A program made the position numbers and the translations under genes. The notes below the pieces were generated by a model. The model was not told the DNA's origin and did no database searches. It was given only the letters and a program-made list of their open reading frames with translations. Of a stretch of DNA of 64,000 nucleotides, positions 51,069 to 59,211 are shown piece by piece. The stretch is from assembly GCF_008086045.1 (NCBI RefSeq), contig NZ_VSEY01000044.1, positions 53,328 through 117,327 on the forward strand, written 5' to 3'. The stretch's first letter is position 1, and every line of letters starts with the position of its first letter. Source of the DNA: Nonomuraea sp. PA05. Its GTDB lineage: Bacteria; Actinomycetota; Actinomycetes; Streptosporangiales; Streptosporangiaceae.

Positions 51069-51099
51069 TTGTGAGCATTGTGTACACTCCTGTATACAG
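51069..51099 (+). promoter_or_regulatory. GntR promoter with overlapping palindromic operator
   Basis: TTGTGA (51069-51074) and TATACA (51093-51098) form a -35/-10 pair with 18-base spacing. Two palindromes overlap it: GTGTACAC (51080-51087) and CTGTATACAG (51090-51099). The second recurs exactly at 55750-55759. Autoregulation by the GntR protein is the likely reading. Confidence 0.65.
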
Positions 51100-51124
51100 A
51101 CGTGTGACCCACCCTAGGAGCACC

Positions 51125-51787
51125 ATGGCCGCAATGCCCGAGCGTAAGAGCCGCCGCACCGCGGAGTTCATGGCTGACGTCGTGCACGAGCGGCTGCGCG
51201 ACGCCATCCTGGCCGCCGAGTTCCGGCCCAACCACCGGCTGGTTGAGGAGGAGCTGGCCGACTGGCTCCAGGTGAGCCGCACCCCGGTGCGCGAGGCGCT
51301 GCTGCGGCTGCGCCAGGAGGGGCTGGTCGTCCAGCGCAAGGGCTGGTTCGTGCGCGACCACGCGCCGGAGGAGATCCTGGAGATCATCGAGGCGCGGGCC
51401 GGCATCGAGGCGCACGCCGCCTACCTCGCGGCCGAGCGGCTCGACGGGGAGCGGCTGGCGCGGCTGGAGCAGCTCATCGAGCAGATGGAGGCGCCGGGCA
51501 TCTCGCGGCCGAAGCTCAACGAGCTGAACAACGAGTTCCACGAGATCATCACCGACGGGGCGGGCAACTCGCTGGTCGTGCAGTTCTACCGGCGCACCAA
51601 GGTCAACTACTGGAACTTCAACCAGCCCGTGGTCTTCACCCCGGCCGACGACGAGGTGGTCAACACCCAGCACCGCGAGCTGGTCGCGGCCATCGCGGCC
51701 AAGGACGCCGAGACGGCCGCGCGGGTGGCGCGCGCTCACGTCAACAACACCACCCGCATCATCGTGACCGCGCTCGGGCTCGGCTGA
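51125..51787 (+). CDS. GntR-family regulator, FadR subgroup (FCD domain)
   Basis: A 220-residue regulator. The N-terminal winged helix (about residues 12-75) contains LRDAILAAEFRPNHRLVEEELADWLQVSRTPVREALLRL in its order, the GntR recognition region. The C-terminal FCD domain (about 85-210) is all-helical with probable metal or acid ligands (RAGIEAHAA, HEIITDGAGN, QHRELVAAI with His). ATG with AGGAG upstream. FadR-type regulators usually respond to small carboxylates or amino acids. Its operator-like palindrome also occurs in the promoter of the amino-acid ABC/VOC divergon downstream. The 3' end overlaps the DMT gene by 29 bases. Confidence 0.92.
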   Translation: MAAMPERKSRRTAEFMADVVHERLRDAILAAEFRPNHRLVEEELADWLQVSRTPVREALLRLRQEGLVVQRKGWFVRDHAPEEILEIIEARAGIEAHAAYLAAERLDGERLARLEQLIEQMEAPGISRPKLNELNNEFHEIITDGAGNSLVVQFYRRTKVNYWNFNQPVVFTPADDEVVNTQHRELVAAIAAKDAETAARVARAHVNNTTRIIVTALGLG

Positions 51788-52682
51788 CCAGCGCCGGGCC
51801 GAAGCCGAAGGTCAGCAGGCCGAGCAGGATCACGGCCAGCGCCAGCCACTGCCCGGCGCCCATCGCCTCGTCCAGCACCAGCACGCTGAGCAACAGCCCG
51901 ACGAACGGCTGCAGGTAGGTGTTGACCGAGGCCGCCGTCGAGCCCCACCGCAGGATGAACCGGAAATAGAGCAGGTATCCGGCGGCCGAGGCGAGCAGAC
52001 CCAGCTCCACCACGGCCAGCACGGGCAGGAGTGCCGGGCGCGCGAGTGAGAAGTTGCCCGTCAGGACGGTGGCCGGCCCGAGGTAGAGGGTGGCGGCGGT
52101 GAGCTGGCCGCAGGCGATGACGGCCGGGTCCAGGTGCGGGAGGTGCGCGCGGGTGTAGACGTTGCCGGCCGCGAAGATCGCCGAGCTGGCGACGACCGCG
52201 AGCGGCCAGAGCCCATAGGCCATGGAACCGGCCGCGGGACCAGCCTCGGGGCCGGCCGACAGCGCCGTCATGCCGAGGAAGGCGACGGCGATCCCGGCCA
52301 GCCGGGGGAGGCTGAACGGCTCCGCCCGCGTGACCAGGCTCGCGATCAGGAACACGAACATCGGCGTGGTCGCCGACAGCACGACCGCCGTGGAGGAGGT
52401 GACGTGCTCCTGCGCCACCGTCAGCAGGGTGAACGGCAGCGCGATGTTGAACGCCCCGAGCAGCGCCAGATGCCCGAGCAGCCGCCGGTCGCGCGGCACG
52501 GCCAGCCCGCGCACCCGTACGACGACGGCCAGCACCACGGCGGCCAGCGCCATCCGGCCGAGCACGATCATGTACGGGTTGAACGACCTGAGGGCGATCG
52601 CGGTGAAGAAGAAGCTGGCTCCCCAGATCGACGTCATCACCGCGTAGAGCCCGTAGTCCCTGGCCGTGCCGCGGACGGTCAT
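51759..52682 (-). CDS. EamA/DMT-family transporter
   Basis: A 307-residue membrane protein with ten helices in two EamA repeats. Landmarks: SIWGASFFFTAIALRSFNPY in helix one (residues 18-37) and the duplicated region TLTG-type LARPALLPVLAVVELGLLASA in the second half. DMT proteins usually export amino acids, purines or other metabolites. It is the last gene of the leftward set and overlaps the ATPase gene by ATGA, so it belongs to the amino-acid ABC operon. Its 3' end overlaps the converging GntR gene. Confidence 0.9.
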   Translation of the reverse strand: MTVRGTARDYGLYAVMTSIWGASFFFTAIALRSFNPYMIVLGRMALAAVVLAVVVRVRGLAVPRDRRLLGHLALLGAFNIALPFTLLTVAQEHVTSSTAVVLSATTPMFVFLIASLVTRAEPFSLPRLAGIAVAFLGMTALSAGPEAGPAAGSMAYGLWPLAVVASSAIFAAGNVYTRAHLPHLDPAVIACGQLTAATLYLGPATVLTGNFSLARPALLPVLAVVELGLLASAAGYLLYFRFILRWGSTAASVNTYLQPFVGLLLSVLVLDEAMGAGQWLALAVILLGLLTFGFGPALVSRARARSR

Positions 52683-53470
52683 GCAGGGGCGTCGTTCCTG
52701 CTGGTCATCCTGGCCAGGAAGGCCCTGGTCCGCTCGTGCGCGGGCGCGTTAAGCACCTGCCCGGCCGGCCCCTCCTCGACGATCGTGCCGTCCACCATGA
52801 AGACGATCCGGTCGGCGATGTCCTCCACCAGCGGGATGTCGTGGGTGGCCATCAGCATCGTGCACTCCTGCCTGGCCAGGTCCCTGATGACGCCCGCGAC
52901 CTCGACGCGCAGTTCGGGGTCGAGCGCGCTGGTCGGCTCGTCCAGCAGGATCATGCTCGGGTCCATGGCCAGCGCCCTGGCGATGGCCACCCGCTGCTGC
53001 TGGCCGCCGGAGAGCTGGCGCGGGTAGTGGTGCTCGCGCCCGGCCAGCCCCATCCGGCCGAGCAGCTCGGCGGCCCGCCGCTCCGCCGTCGCCCGGCCGG
53101 CGCCCAGCACCTGGCGCGGCCCGTAGGCCACGTTCTGGACGGCGGTCATGTGCCTGAACAGGTTGAAGTGCTGGAAGACCATGCCGATGCGGGCCCGCTG
53201 CCTGCTCGCCTCACGGTCGCCGAGCGGCTGCAGGTGGTCGCCCACCCTGCGGTAGCCGATCAGCTCGCCGTCCACCTCGACGCTGCCGGAGTCGATCAGC
53301 TCCAGGTTGTTCACGCAGCGCAGGAACGTGGACTTGCCCGCCCCCGAAGGCCCGATGAGCGCCACGATCTCGCCGTCGCGGACCTCCACGGACACGTCCT
53401 TGAGCACCCGGGTGGCCCCGTACGACTTGAACACGTGCCGCGAGCGCATCTTGACCGGTGCCTGTGTCAT
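52679..53470 (-). CDS. Polar amino-acid ABC ATPase (GlnQ/HisP type)
   Basis: A 263-residue ATPase. Walker A GPSGAGKST (about residues 36-44), Q-loop VFQHFNLFRHMTAVQN, signature QLSGGQQQRVAIARAL, Walker B MILLDEPTSALDPEL and switch TMLMATHD. All are intact and typical of the PAAT family. It couples to the permease at 53475 (4-base gap) and to the DMT gene by an overlap. Confidence 0.95.
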   Translation of the reverse strand: MTQAPVKMRSRHVFKSYGATRVLKDVSVEVRDGEIVALIGPSGAGKSTFLRCVNNLELIDSGSVEVDGELIGYRRVGDHLQPLGDREASRQRARIGMVFQHFNLFRHMTAVQNVAYGPRQVLGAGRATAERRAAELLGRMGLAGREHHYPRQLSGGQQQRVAIARALAMDPSMILLDEPTSALDPELRVEVAGVIRDLARQECTMLMATHDIPLVEDIADRIVFMVDGTIVEEGPAGQVLNAPAHERTRAFLARMTSRNDAPA

Positions 53471-53474
53471 GGCG

Positions 53475-54320
53475 TCACCTCGCAGGGAACTTGCGCTCGA
53501 GGACGTGCTGCAGCACCGTGATCAGCGCGGTGAGCAGCAGGTACCAGAAGGCCGCGACGAGCAGCAGTTCGAGATACTTGAAGTTGGTGTAGTAGACGCG
53601 GCTGACCGAGAGCAGGATCTCCGAGTACCCGATCGCGTACGCCAGCGACGTGTTCTTGATCATCAAGATGTACTGGTTGCCCACGGCGGGCATCACGATC
53701 CGGAACGCCTGCGCCAGCACGATCTGCCGGGTGATCTTTCCGCTGGGCACCCCGAGCGCGCGGGCCGCGTCGCGCTGCCCCTGGTCCACGCCCTGGATGC
53801 CGCTGCGGATGACCTCCGCCATGTACGCGCTCTCGGCCAGCGTCAGCGCGAACAGCCCCGCCAGGAACGGCGTGAAGAACGCGCTGGCCGCCTGGTCCTC
53901 GATCAGCACGATGTCCGTGAACGGGATCGACAGGCTCACCCGGCCGATCACCCGCGGCACCGCGAAGAACCAGATCAGCAGTTGCACCAGCATCGGCGTG
54001 CCGCGGAAGACGAACACGAAGCCTGCCGCCGCGGCCCGCAGCACCGCGTTGTCGCTGATCCGCAGCAGCGCCACGCCCGTGCCGAGCACGATGGCCAGCG
54101 CCGTGCTGAGCGTGGCCAGGGAGAGCGTCCCCCAGACCGCCTCCAGGATGGCCGGCCCGAACAGGTAGCGCCCGACCGTGCTCAGGTCGAACACGCCCGA
54201 GCGCAGGAACGGCAGCGCGACCAGGGGGATGACGACGATGACGGCGCAGGCCTGGAGGATCTGCCCCCAGGGCCTGGGCCGGCGTACGGGGAGGTAGACC
54301 TGCTGGTCAGGGCTTGGCAT
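53475..54320 (-). CDS. Polar amino-acid ABC permease (HisM/GlnP type)
   Basis: A 281-residue permease. After a cytoplasmic N-terminus of about 20 residues, five or six helices follow. Family landmarks: FVFRGTPMLVQLLIWFF (about residues 103-119), the loop AESAYMAEVIRSGIQGVDQGQRDAARALG (first half near 165) and NTSLAYAIGYSEIL. It starts at ATG 54320, overlapping the binding-protein gene by 14 bases, and probably works as a homodimer since no second permease is present. Confidence 0.95.
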   Translation of the reverse strand: MPSPDQQVYLPVRRPRPWGQILQACAVIVVIPLVALPFLRSGVFDLSTVGRYLFGPAILEAVWGTLSLATLSTALAIVLGTGVALLRISDNAVLRAAAAGFVFVFRGTPMLVQLLIWFFAVPRVIGRVSLSIPFTDIVLIEDQAASAFFTPFLAGLFALTLAESAYMAEVIRSGIQGVDQGQRDAARALGVPSGKITRQIVLAQAFRIVMPAVGNQYILMIKNTSLAYAIGYSEILLSVSRVYYTNFKYLELLLVAAFWYLLLTALITVLQHVLERKFPAR

Positions 54321-55164
54321 CGAGCTGCCCGTTGTACGCGGGCCGCTTCAGCCCGCCGACCGTCAGGTTCCAGTTGCCGAGGATCTTGTCGTACGTGCCG
54401 TCCTTGATCATCGCGTCGAGCGCGGTGTAGACGGCGTCGCGCAGCTCCGGGTTCTTCCCCTTCATGAAGGTGAAGTTGATCAGGTAGTCGACCAGGTGGT
54501 AGTCGGTGGTGGCGAACTGGCCGGGGTTCTCCTTGACGATGTACTGCGCCTGGGCCAGGTCCGGCGCGTACGCGGAGATGCGCTCCGACAGCAGGCCCTG
54601 GAGGCCGAGCGGCGTCGAGGTGTAGTGCTCGACCTCGATCTTCCCGGCCGGGCAGGAGGCGTTCTCCTTCTCCACGGCCTTCTCCAGCGTGGTCGAGCCC
54701 TCCAGCATGCCGAGCTTCTGGCCGCACATGGCCTGGCCTGTCGCGTACTTGCCGGCGTCCGCCTTGCGGACCAGGAAGGTCGCGCCGGACTGGTAGTAGC
54801 CGACCATGTCGACCTGCTGGAGCCGCTCGGGGTTCGGGCTCATGCCGCCCGAGCCCATGTCGAACTGGCCCGCCTGCAGCCCGGCGATGATCGCCGAGTA
54901 GTCGACCTGCACCCACTGGGTGGTCAGGCCGAGCCGCTTGGCGATCTCGTCGACGATCTCCACGCCGAAGCCCCGCAGATCCTGCGAGCCCTCCGCGCGG
55001 AACTCCCCTGGGATGTACGACTGCTGCGAGCCGATCATGAGGACGCCCTGCTGCACGGTGGGCACCTTGGCGCCCTGCTCGCTCGCCCGCGGCTGCCCGC
55101 CGCCGTTGGAACAGGCGGCCAGCACCAGGACGGCGGCGGCGGCCACGGCCGGGAAGAACCTCAT
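54307..55164 (-). CDS. Amino-acid ABC substrate-binding lipoprotein (family 3)
   Basis: A 285-residue lipoprotein. The signal peptide ends in LVLAAC with the lipidated Cys18. The mature part is a family-3 binding protein: LRGFGVEIVDEIAKRLGL (about residues 64-81), VDYSAIIAGLQAGQFDMG and the disulphide-type Cys pair in AMCGQKLG and ASCPAGK. The Asp/Tyr/Arg pattern of the cleft fits a polar amino acid or derivative. ATG 55164 was chosen from the signal peptide. It lies 40 bases after the cyclotransferase-like gene. Confidence 0.93.
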   Translation of the reverse strand: MRFFPAVAAAAVLVLAACSNGGGQPRASEQGAKVPTVQQGVLMIGSQQSYIPGEFRAEGSQDLRGFGVEIVDEIAKRLGLTTQWVQVDYSAIIAGLQAGQFDMGSGGMSPNPERLQQVDMVGYYQSGATFLVRKADAGKYATGQAMCGQKLGMLEGSTTLEKAVEKENASCPAGKIEVEHYTSTPLGLQGLLSERISAYAPDLAQAQYIVKENPGQFATTDYHLVDYLINFTFMKGKNPELRDAVYTALDAMIKDGTYDKILGNWNLTVGGLKRPAYNGQLDAKP

Positions 55165-55204
55165 CCTTGTCTCCCTGCGTGAGGTGGTCGGGGGGTGGGA
55201 ACCG

Positions 55205-55702
55205 CTAGCGGGAGTCGGCGGAGCGACCGGGCTTGCCGGCCGGCGCGGGACGGTCGAAGTCGGGGCAGTCGGCGGCCTCGTCGAAGGTCCGCCGCACCTC
55301 GGCCTGGTAGTCGGCGGGGAAGCTCTGCTCGGCCAGGCCCTGGGGGACGCGCTCCCAGTAGAAGCGCGGCGGCCGCATCCGGATGCCCGGCCGGCTGAGC
55401 ACGTAGGTGAAGCAGTCGTAGTGCTCGCCGTCGTCACCCCGCACGGTGAGGAACACGATGTCGAAGTCGTCGAACTCGTCCTTCAGATGCGCGTCGTCGA
55501 CCTCGAACACGATGCCCTGGGCGGCCTTGCCGTACGTGCCGGTGTCCGCCAGGTGGCACCAGCCCCGGTCGGTGCGCTCGCCCGCCGCGCGGAACTGGAT
55601 CTGCCGGTTGACCGCCTTGGCCTTGGTCACCGCAACGGCCTCGGGGAGGTATTTCCGCAGCTCGGACTCCAGCAGGTAGGTGCAGTAACCGAAGTAGTAC
55701 AT
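55205..55702 (-). CDS. Gamma-glutamylcyclotransferase-like (GGCT/AIG2-fold) protein
   Basis: A 165-residue cytosolic protein. The start MYYFGYCTYL matches the GGCT/AIG2 substrate-binding motif (YFAYGSNL) with Cys-Thr for Gly-Ser, and the following GIVFEVDDAHLKDEFDDFD (about residues 63-81) resembles the strand-helix that normally ends LDxxEG. The expected catalytic Glu is not evident; an Asp may stand there, so either the chemistry differs or the alignment is off. The C-terminus is Pro-rich and disordered. It is the first gene of the leftward amino-acid ABC operon. Alternative: a related fold with another role. Confidence 0.65.
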   Translation of the reverse strand: MYYFGYCTYLLESELRKYLPEAVAVTKAKAVNRQIQFRAAGERTDRGWCHLADTGTYGKAAQGIVFEVDDAHLKDEFDDFDIVFLTVRGDDGEHYDCFTYVLSRPGIRMRPPRFYWERVPQGLAEQSFPADYQAEVRRTFDEAADCPDFDRPAPAGKPGRSADSR

Positions 55703-55749
55703 GGCGCTCTCCAGGGGAAACGAGGCTGTATGTGTTACCGTACGCCAAT

Positions 55750-55759
55750 CTGTATACAG
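55750..55759. promoter_or_regulatory. CTGTATACAG operator in the VOC / cyclotransferase-like divergon
   Basis: An exact second copy of the 10-base palindrome found at 51090-51099 in the GntR promoter. It sits in a 91-base spacer between divergent genes at 55702 and 55794, with TATACA as a possible -10 on either strand. A partial site CTGTATGTG lies near 55727. Binding by the GntR protein is inferred. Confidence 0.7.
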
Positions 55760-55793
55760 CCATTCCTCGCTTTCCGTCCAGACAGGAGAACTC

Positions 55794-56237
55794 GTGATTC
55801 CGCTCTTCAGGCAGCTTCACCACGTGTGCGTCGTCGTCGCGGACCTGGACCGGGCCGTGGCCTACTACGAGAGCGTGGGCATCGGACCGTGGTTCGACTA
55901 CCCGAAGGGCGGAGCCTACGTCGAGTACGACGTTCCCAACGCCGAGGCCTCCGCCGCGATGCGTTACAAGTGCGCCGACCTGGACAACGTGCAACTCCAG
56001 CTCTGCCAGCCGTCCGAGCTGGACTCGCCGCAGCGGCGCTTCCTGGACTCGGTTGGGGAGGGCGTCTATCACCTCGGCTTCGAGACCCCCGATCTGGCGC
56101 GGGCCGAGGAGCAGGGGCGGGAGGCGGGGCTGGGGATCGTCGCGCGGGGGCGGCGGGCCGACGGGTCGGGGTTCTGCTACTTCGACACGCGCTCCGGCGC
56201 CGGGGTGACGCTGGAGGTCCGTAAGACCCAGGCCTGA
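55794..56237 (+). CDS. VOC-superfamily protein (glyoxalase/methylmalonyl-CoA-epimerase-like)
   Basis: A 147-residue metal-dependent enzyme-type protein of paired beta-alpha-beta-beta-beta units. Likely metal ligands: His in LHHVCVVVADLDRAV (about residue 9), His in YHLGFETPDL (about 92) and Glu in GVTLEV near the C-terminus (about 141). The first unit has YYESVGIGPWF typical of epimerase-like members. GTG 55794 has AGGAG upstream. It is divergent from the cyclotransferase-like/ABC genes and shares the CTGTATACAG site. The substrate may be a 2-oxo acid or lactam derivative. Confidence 0.9.
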   Translation: MIPLFRQLHHVCVVVADLDRAVAYYESVGIGPWFDYPKGGAYVEYDVPNAEASAAMRYKCADLDNVQLQLCQPSELDSPQRRFLDSVGEGVYHLGFETPDLARAEEQGREAGLGIVARGRRADGSGFCYFDTRSGAGVTLEVRKTQA

Positions 56238-56322
56238 CCAATCAACCAATGGACGAATCAGTGAGAAGCCAGCACACTCGCGAGGTGTATGGAGAGAACC
56301 TGCCACTGTTACGGAGACCCCG

Positions 56323-59205
56323 ATGGCAAGCCTGGCTTCTCCTGCGCTGGTCGGGCGGGACGCCCCGCTGCGATTACTCATCGGCGCCATCACCTGCCCG
56401 CCCGCCGTCATCCAGGTGCAGGGCGAGGCGGGGATCGGCAAGACCAGCCTCGTCCGAGCCGCCCTCGCGGAGTCTGACAGGACCGTGCTGATCGGTCACT
56501 GTCACCAGATCCGCGAGCCGTTCCCCTACGGGCCGGTGTTCGACGCGCTGCGCCACGTCGCGGCGGCCCTGCCCGGCCGCGACCGGCTCAGCCCCGTCAC
56601 CGGCGCGCTGCGCGGCTACCTGCCCGAACTCGCGGGACACCTGCCGCCCGCGCCCTCCCCGCCGCCCATGGACGACCCGCGCGCCGAGCGGCACCACCTC
56701 TTCCGTGCCGTGCACGCGCTGCTCAGCGCGGCCGGGCCGGTGGTGCTGGTCGTCGAGGACCTGCACTGGGCCGACGACGGCACCCGCGACCTGCTGCGCT
56801 TCCTCACCGACCAGCCGCCCGACGGGCTGGCGCTGGTGGTGACGTTCCGGCGGGAGGAGCTGCCGGTGGCGGGGCTGCCGTTCGGGCACGCCTACCGCCG
56901 GGCGCCCGGCGTGCGCAGCGAGGTGATCTCGCTGACGCCGCTGGACGTGGAGGGCGTGCGCAGGCTCGCCGGAGCGCTGCTCGCCTCCAACCCCGGCGGC
57001 GCGCACCCCGGCGTCACGTTCGCCGCCAAGCTGCACGAGCGGACGGCAGGGGTGCCGTTCGTGATCGAGGAGGTGGTGCGGTCGCTGCTCGACGACGAGG
57101 GCCGCCTGCCCGAGCCCGAGGCGCTCGACCGGATGGGCGTGCCTGTGCTCCTGCGCGAGGCCATGGCCGAACGCCTGACCGGGCTGTCGCCCGCCGCGCT
57201 GCGCGCCGTCCGCGCCGCCGCCGTCCTGCGCCTGCCCGCGGACGAACCCCTCATCAACACGGTCTCCGGCGAGCAGGGGCTGAGCGAGGCGTTGGAGGCA
57301 GGGGTGCTGCGCGAGCACCCCGAAGGCCTGTACGGCTTCCGGCACGCCCTGGCCCAGCAGGCCGTCTACGACGCCATCCCCGGCCCGGACCGCAGAATCA
57401 CCCACCGCCGCGCCATGGCCGCGCTGGCCACGCTCGACCCGCCGCCCCTCGTCCAGCTCGCCCACCACGCCCGCCACGCCGGCGAGGTCGCCGCGTGGCA
57501 GCGGCACGGCAGCGCCGCGGCCGACCACGCCGCCGCCATCGGCGACATCCCCCTGGCCGTCGAGCTGCTCGAAGGGCTGCTCGCCGACCCCAAACTGCCC
57601 AGACAGGCGCGCGGCCCGCTGGCGCTGCGGCTCAGCCGCGTCGCCGCCATCGGCCTGTCGCACCGCCGCGTCGTCCGCATCCTGCGCCACCTGCTGTCCG
57701 ACGACTTCCTGTCCCGGCAGGTGCGCGGCGAGGCCCGGCTCAACCTCGGCGTGCTGCTGTCCAACCAGGCGGGCGCGATCACCGCGGGCCGCCAGGAGAT
57801 CCTCGCCGCGCTCCCCGACCTGGCCGACAGCCCCTGCCTGGCCGCCCGCGGCCTGGCGCTGCTCGCGATGCCCGTGTGGGGCGGCGAGCCACTGGCCATC
57901 CACGAGGAGTGGATGGCGCAGGCCGAGAAGCTGCTCGTGGAGGACCAGGACCCGGAGCTGACCGCCGCCGTCCAGGCCAACAAGGTGAGCATGGCCATGC
58001 TCGTCGGCTCCCCCGACGCGTTCGAGCTGGCCGGCACGCTGCCCGTCAACGACCCGTCCATCGCCGTGCGCAGGCAGGTGGCGCGCGGCTACTCCAACCT
58101 GTACGACGCCGCGCTCGCCCTCGGGCACTACCCCGCGGCCGGCCGGTTCGGTGAGCGGAGCAGGCGCGTCGCCGAGGAGACCGGCGCGCTCTACCCGGCG
58201 TTCCTGGTCGAGATGTCGTCGATCCGGCTCGACCTGCTGACCGGCCGCTGGGCGGGCCTGCGCGAACGGGCGCTGGCCGCCGTCGAGATGACGTACGAGG
58301 CGCCGCTGCTCGCGGTCGAGGCGCGGCTCGCGCTCGGCGTGCTCGCCCTGGCCCAGGGCGATTGGGACGAGGCGGGCGAGCACCTGGAGGCGGCGGGGGT
58401 GCGGGACCTGGACTCCGGGTTCCTGCCGGTCGCCGTGGCCGGGTCGAGCGGGCTGGTCGAGCTGCACCTGACCAGGGACGCGCTGGAGCCCGCCCTGGCG
58501 GCGGCCGACCTGGCGGTGACCCGGTTGCGGCGCAAGGGGGTGTGGGTGTGGGGCGACCAGCTCGTCCCGGCGGCGGTCGCGGCGTTGCTGCGGGCCGGGC
58601 GGGCGCCGGCGGCGGCCGGGCTGGTCGCGGAGTTCGCGGCGGGCATCGAGGGGCGGAACGCGCCGTCCGCGCACGCCGGGCTCGACCTGGCGGAGGGCTT
58701 GCTGGCCGGGGACGCGGGTAGCTTCGACGAGGCCGCGCGGTGTTACGGGCGGGCGCGGGCGGCGTACCTGGCGATGCCGCGCCCGTACGCGGCGGCGCGC
58801 GCGGCCGAACTGGAGGCCTCGGCACGCCTGTCCATCCCCCGGCAGAACCGGGGGCGGGCCGCCGGTCTGATCGCCGACGCGGCCGAGCGGTACGCCGCCC
58901 TGGGCGCCACCCACGACGCCGCCCGCTGCCGCCGCCTCCTGCGCGACCTCGGCCCCGACCGCCCGCCGGCCCGCCGCGCCAGGAGGACCGGCGACGGCGT
59001 GCTGTCGCCGCGCGAGAGCGAGGTGGCCAGGCTGGTCGCGCTCGGCCGGACGAACAGGGAGATCGCCGAGGTCCTGTACCTGTCGCAGCGCACGGTGGAC
59101 ACGCACGTGGCCCGTGTGCTGCAGAAGCTGGGCGTGCGCACGCGCGCGGACGTGAGAGAGCCCCGGCCGGAAACCCGGCCGGGGCCCGTCACCCCCGAGT
59201 CGTGA
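56323..59205 (+). CDS. LuxR-family regulator with N-terminal STAND ATPase
   Basis: A 960-residue MalT-like regulator. Walker A is GEAGIGKTS (residues 34-42), Walker B VVLVVEDLHWADDG (about 140-153), followed by the winged-helix and TPR-like array through about 870. The LuxR helix-turn-helix lies at about 887-945 (LSPRESEVARLVALGRTNREIAEVLYLSQRTVDTHVARVLQKLG in its order). Unlike the STAND protein at 17118-20585, there is no repeat insert between the Walker motifs. It is adjacent to the secreted double protease on the other strand. Its last codons form a perfect terminator-like hairpin. Confidence 0.93.
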   Translation: MASLASPALVGRDAPLRLLIGAITCPPAVIQVQGEAGIGKTSLVRAALAESDRTVLIGHCHQIREPFPYGPVFDALRHVAAALPGRDRLSPVTGALRGYLPELAGHLPPAPSPPPMDDPRAERHHLFRAVHALLSAAGPVVLVVEDLHWADDGTRDLLRFLTDQPPDGLALVVTFRREELPVAGLPFGHAYRRAPGVRSEVISLTPLDVEGVRRLAGALLASNPGGAHPGVTFAAKLHERTAGVPFVIEEVVRSLLDDEGRLPEPEALDRMGVPVLLREAMAERLTGLSPAALRAVRAAAVLRLPADEPLINTVSGEQGLSEALEAGVLREHPEGLYGFRHALAQQAVYDAIPGPDRRITHRRAMAALATLDPPPLVQLAHHARHAGEVAAWQRHGSAAADHAAAIGDIPLAVELLEGLLADPKLPRQARGPLALRLSRVAAIGLSHRRVVRILRHLLSDDFLSRQVRGEARLNLGVLLSNQAGAITAGRQEILAALPDLADSPCLAARGLALLAMPVWGGEPLAIHEEWMAQAEKLLVEDQDPELTAAVQANKVSMAMLVGSPDAFELAGTLPVNDPSIAVRRQVARGYSNLYDAALALGHYPAAGRFGERSRRVAEETGALYPAFLVEMSSIRLDLLTGRWAGLRERALAAVEMTYEAPLLAVEARLALGVLALAQGDWDEAGEHLEAAGVRDLDSGFLPVAVAGSSGLVELHLTRDALEPALAAADLAVTRLRRKGVWVWGDQLVPAAVAALLRAGRAPAAAGLVAEFAAGIEGRNAPSAHAGLDLAEGLLAGDAGSFDEAARCYGRARAAYLAMPRPYAAARAAELEASARLSIPRQNRGRAAGLIADAAERYAALGATHDAARCRRLLRDLGPDRPPARRARRTGDGVLSPRESEVARLVALGRTNREIAEVLYLSQRTVDTHVARVLQKLGVRTRADVREPRPETRPGPVTPES
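59161..59184. terminator. Perfect hairpin inside the last codons of the LuxR-type gene
   Basis: CCCCGGCCGG (59161-59170) and CCGGCCGGGG (59175-59184) pair perfectly around AAAC. It encodes part of PRPETRPGP, 21 bases before the stop at 59203-59205. It could terminate or protect the 3' end of the transcript; the converging peptidase gene ends at 59212. Confidence 0.7.
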
Positions 59206-59211
59206 GGCCGC

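Noticed and set aside
56374..59106. A 910-codon open frame on the reverse strand
   Set aside because: It is the exact shadow of the LuxR-type STAND gene, with Gly/Arg/Gln/His-skewed composition and no motif. High GC keeps such frames open.
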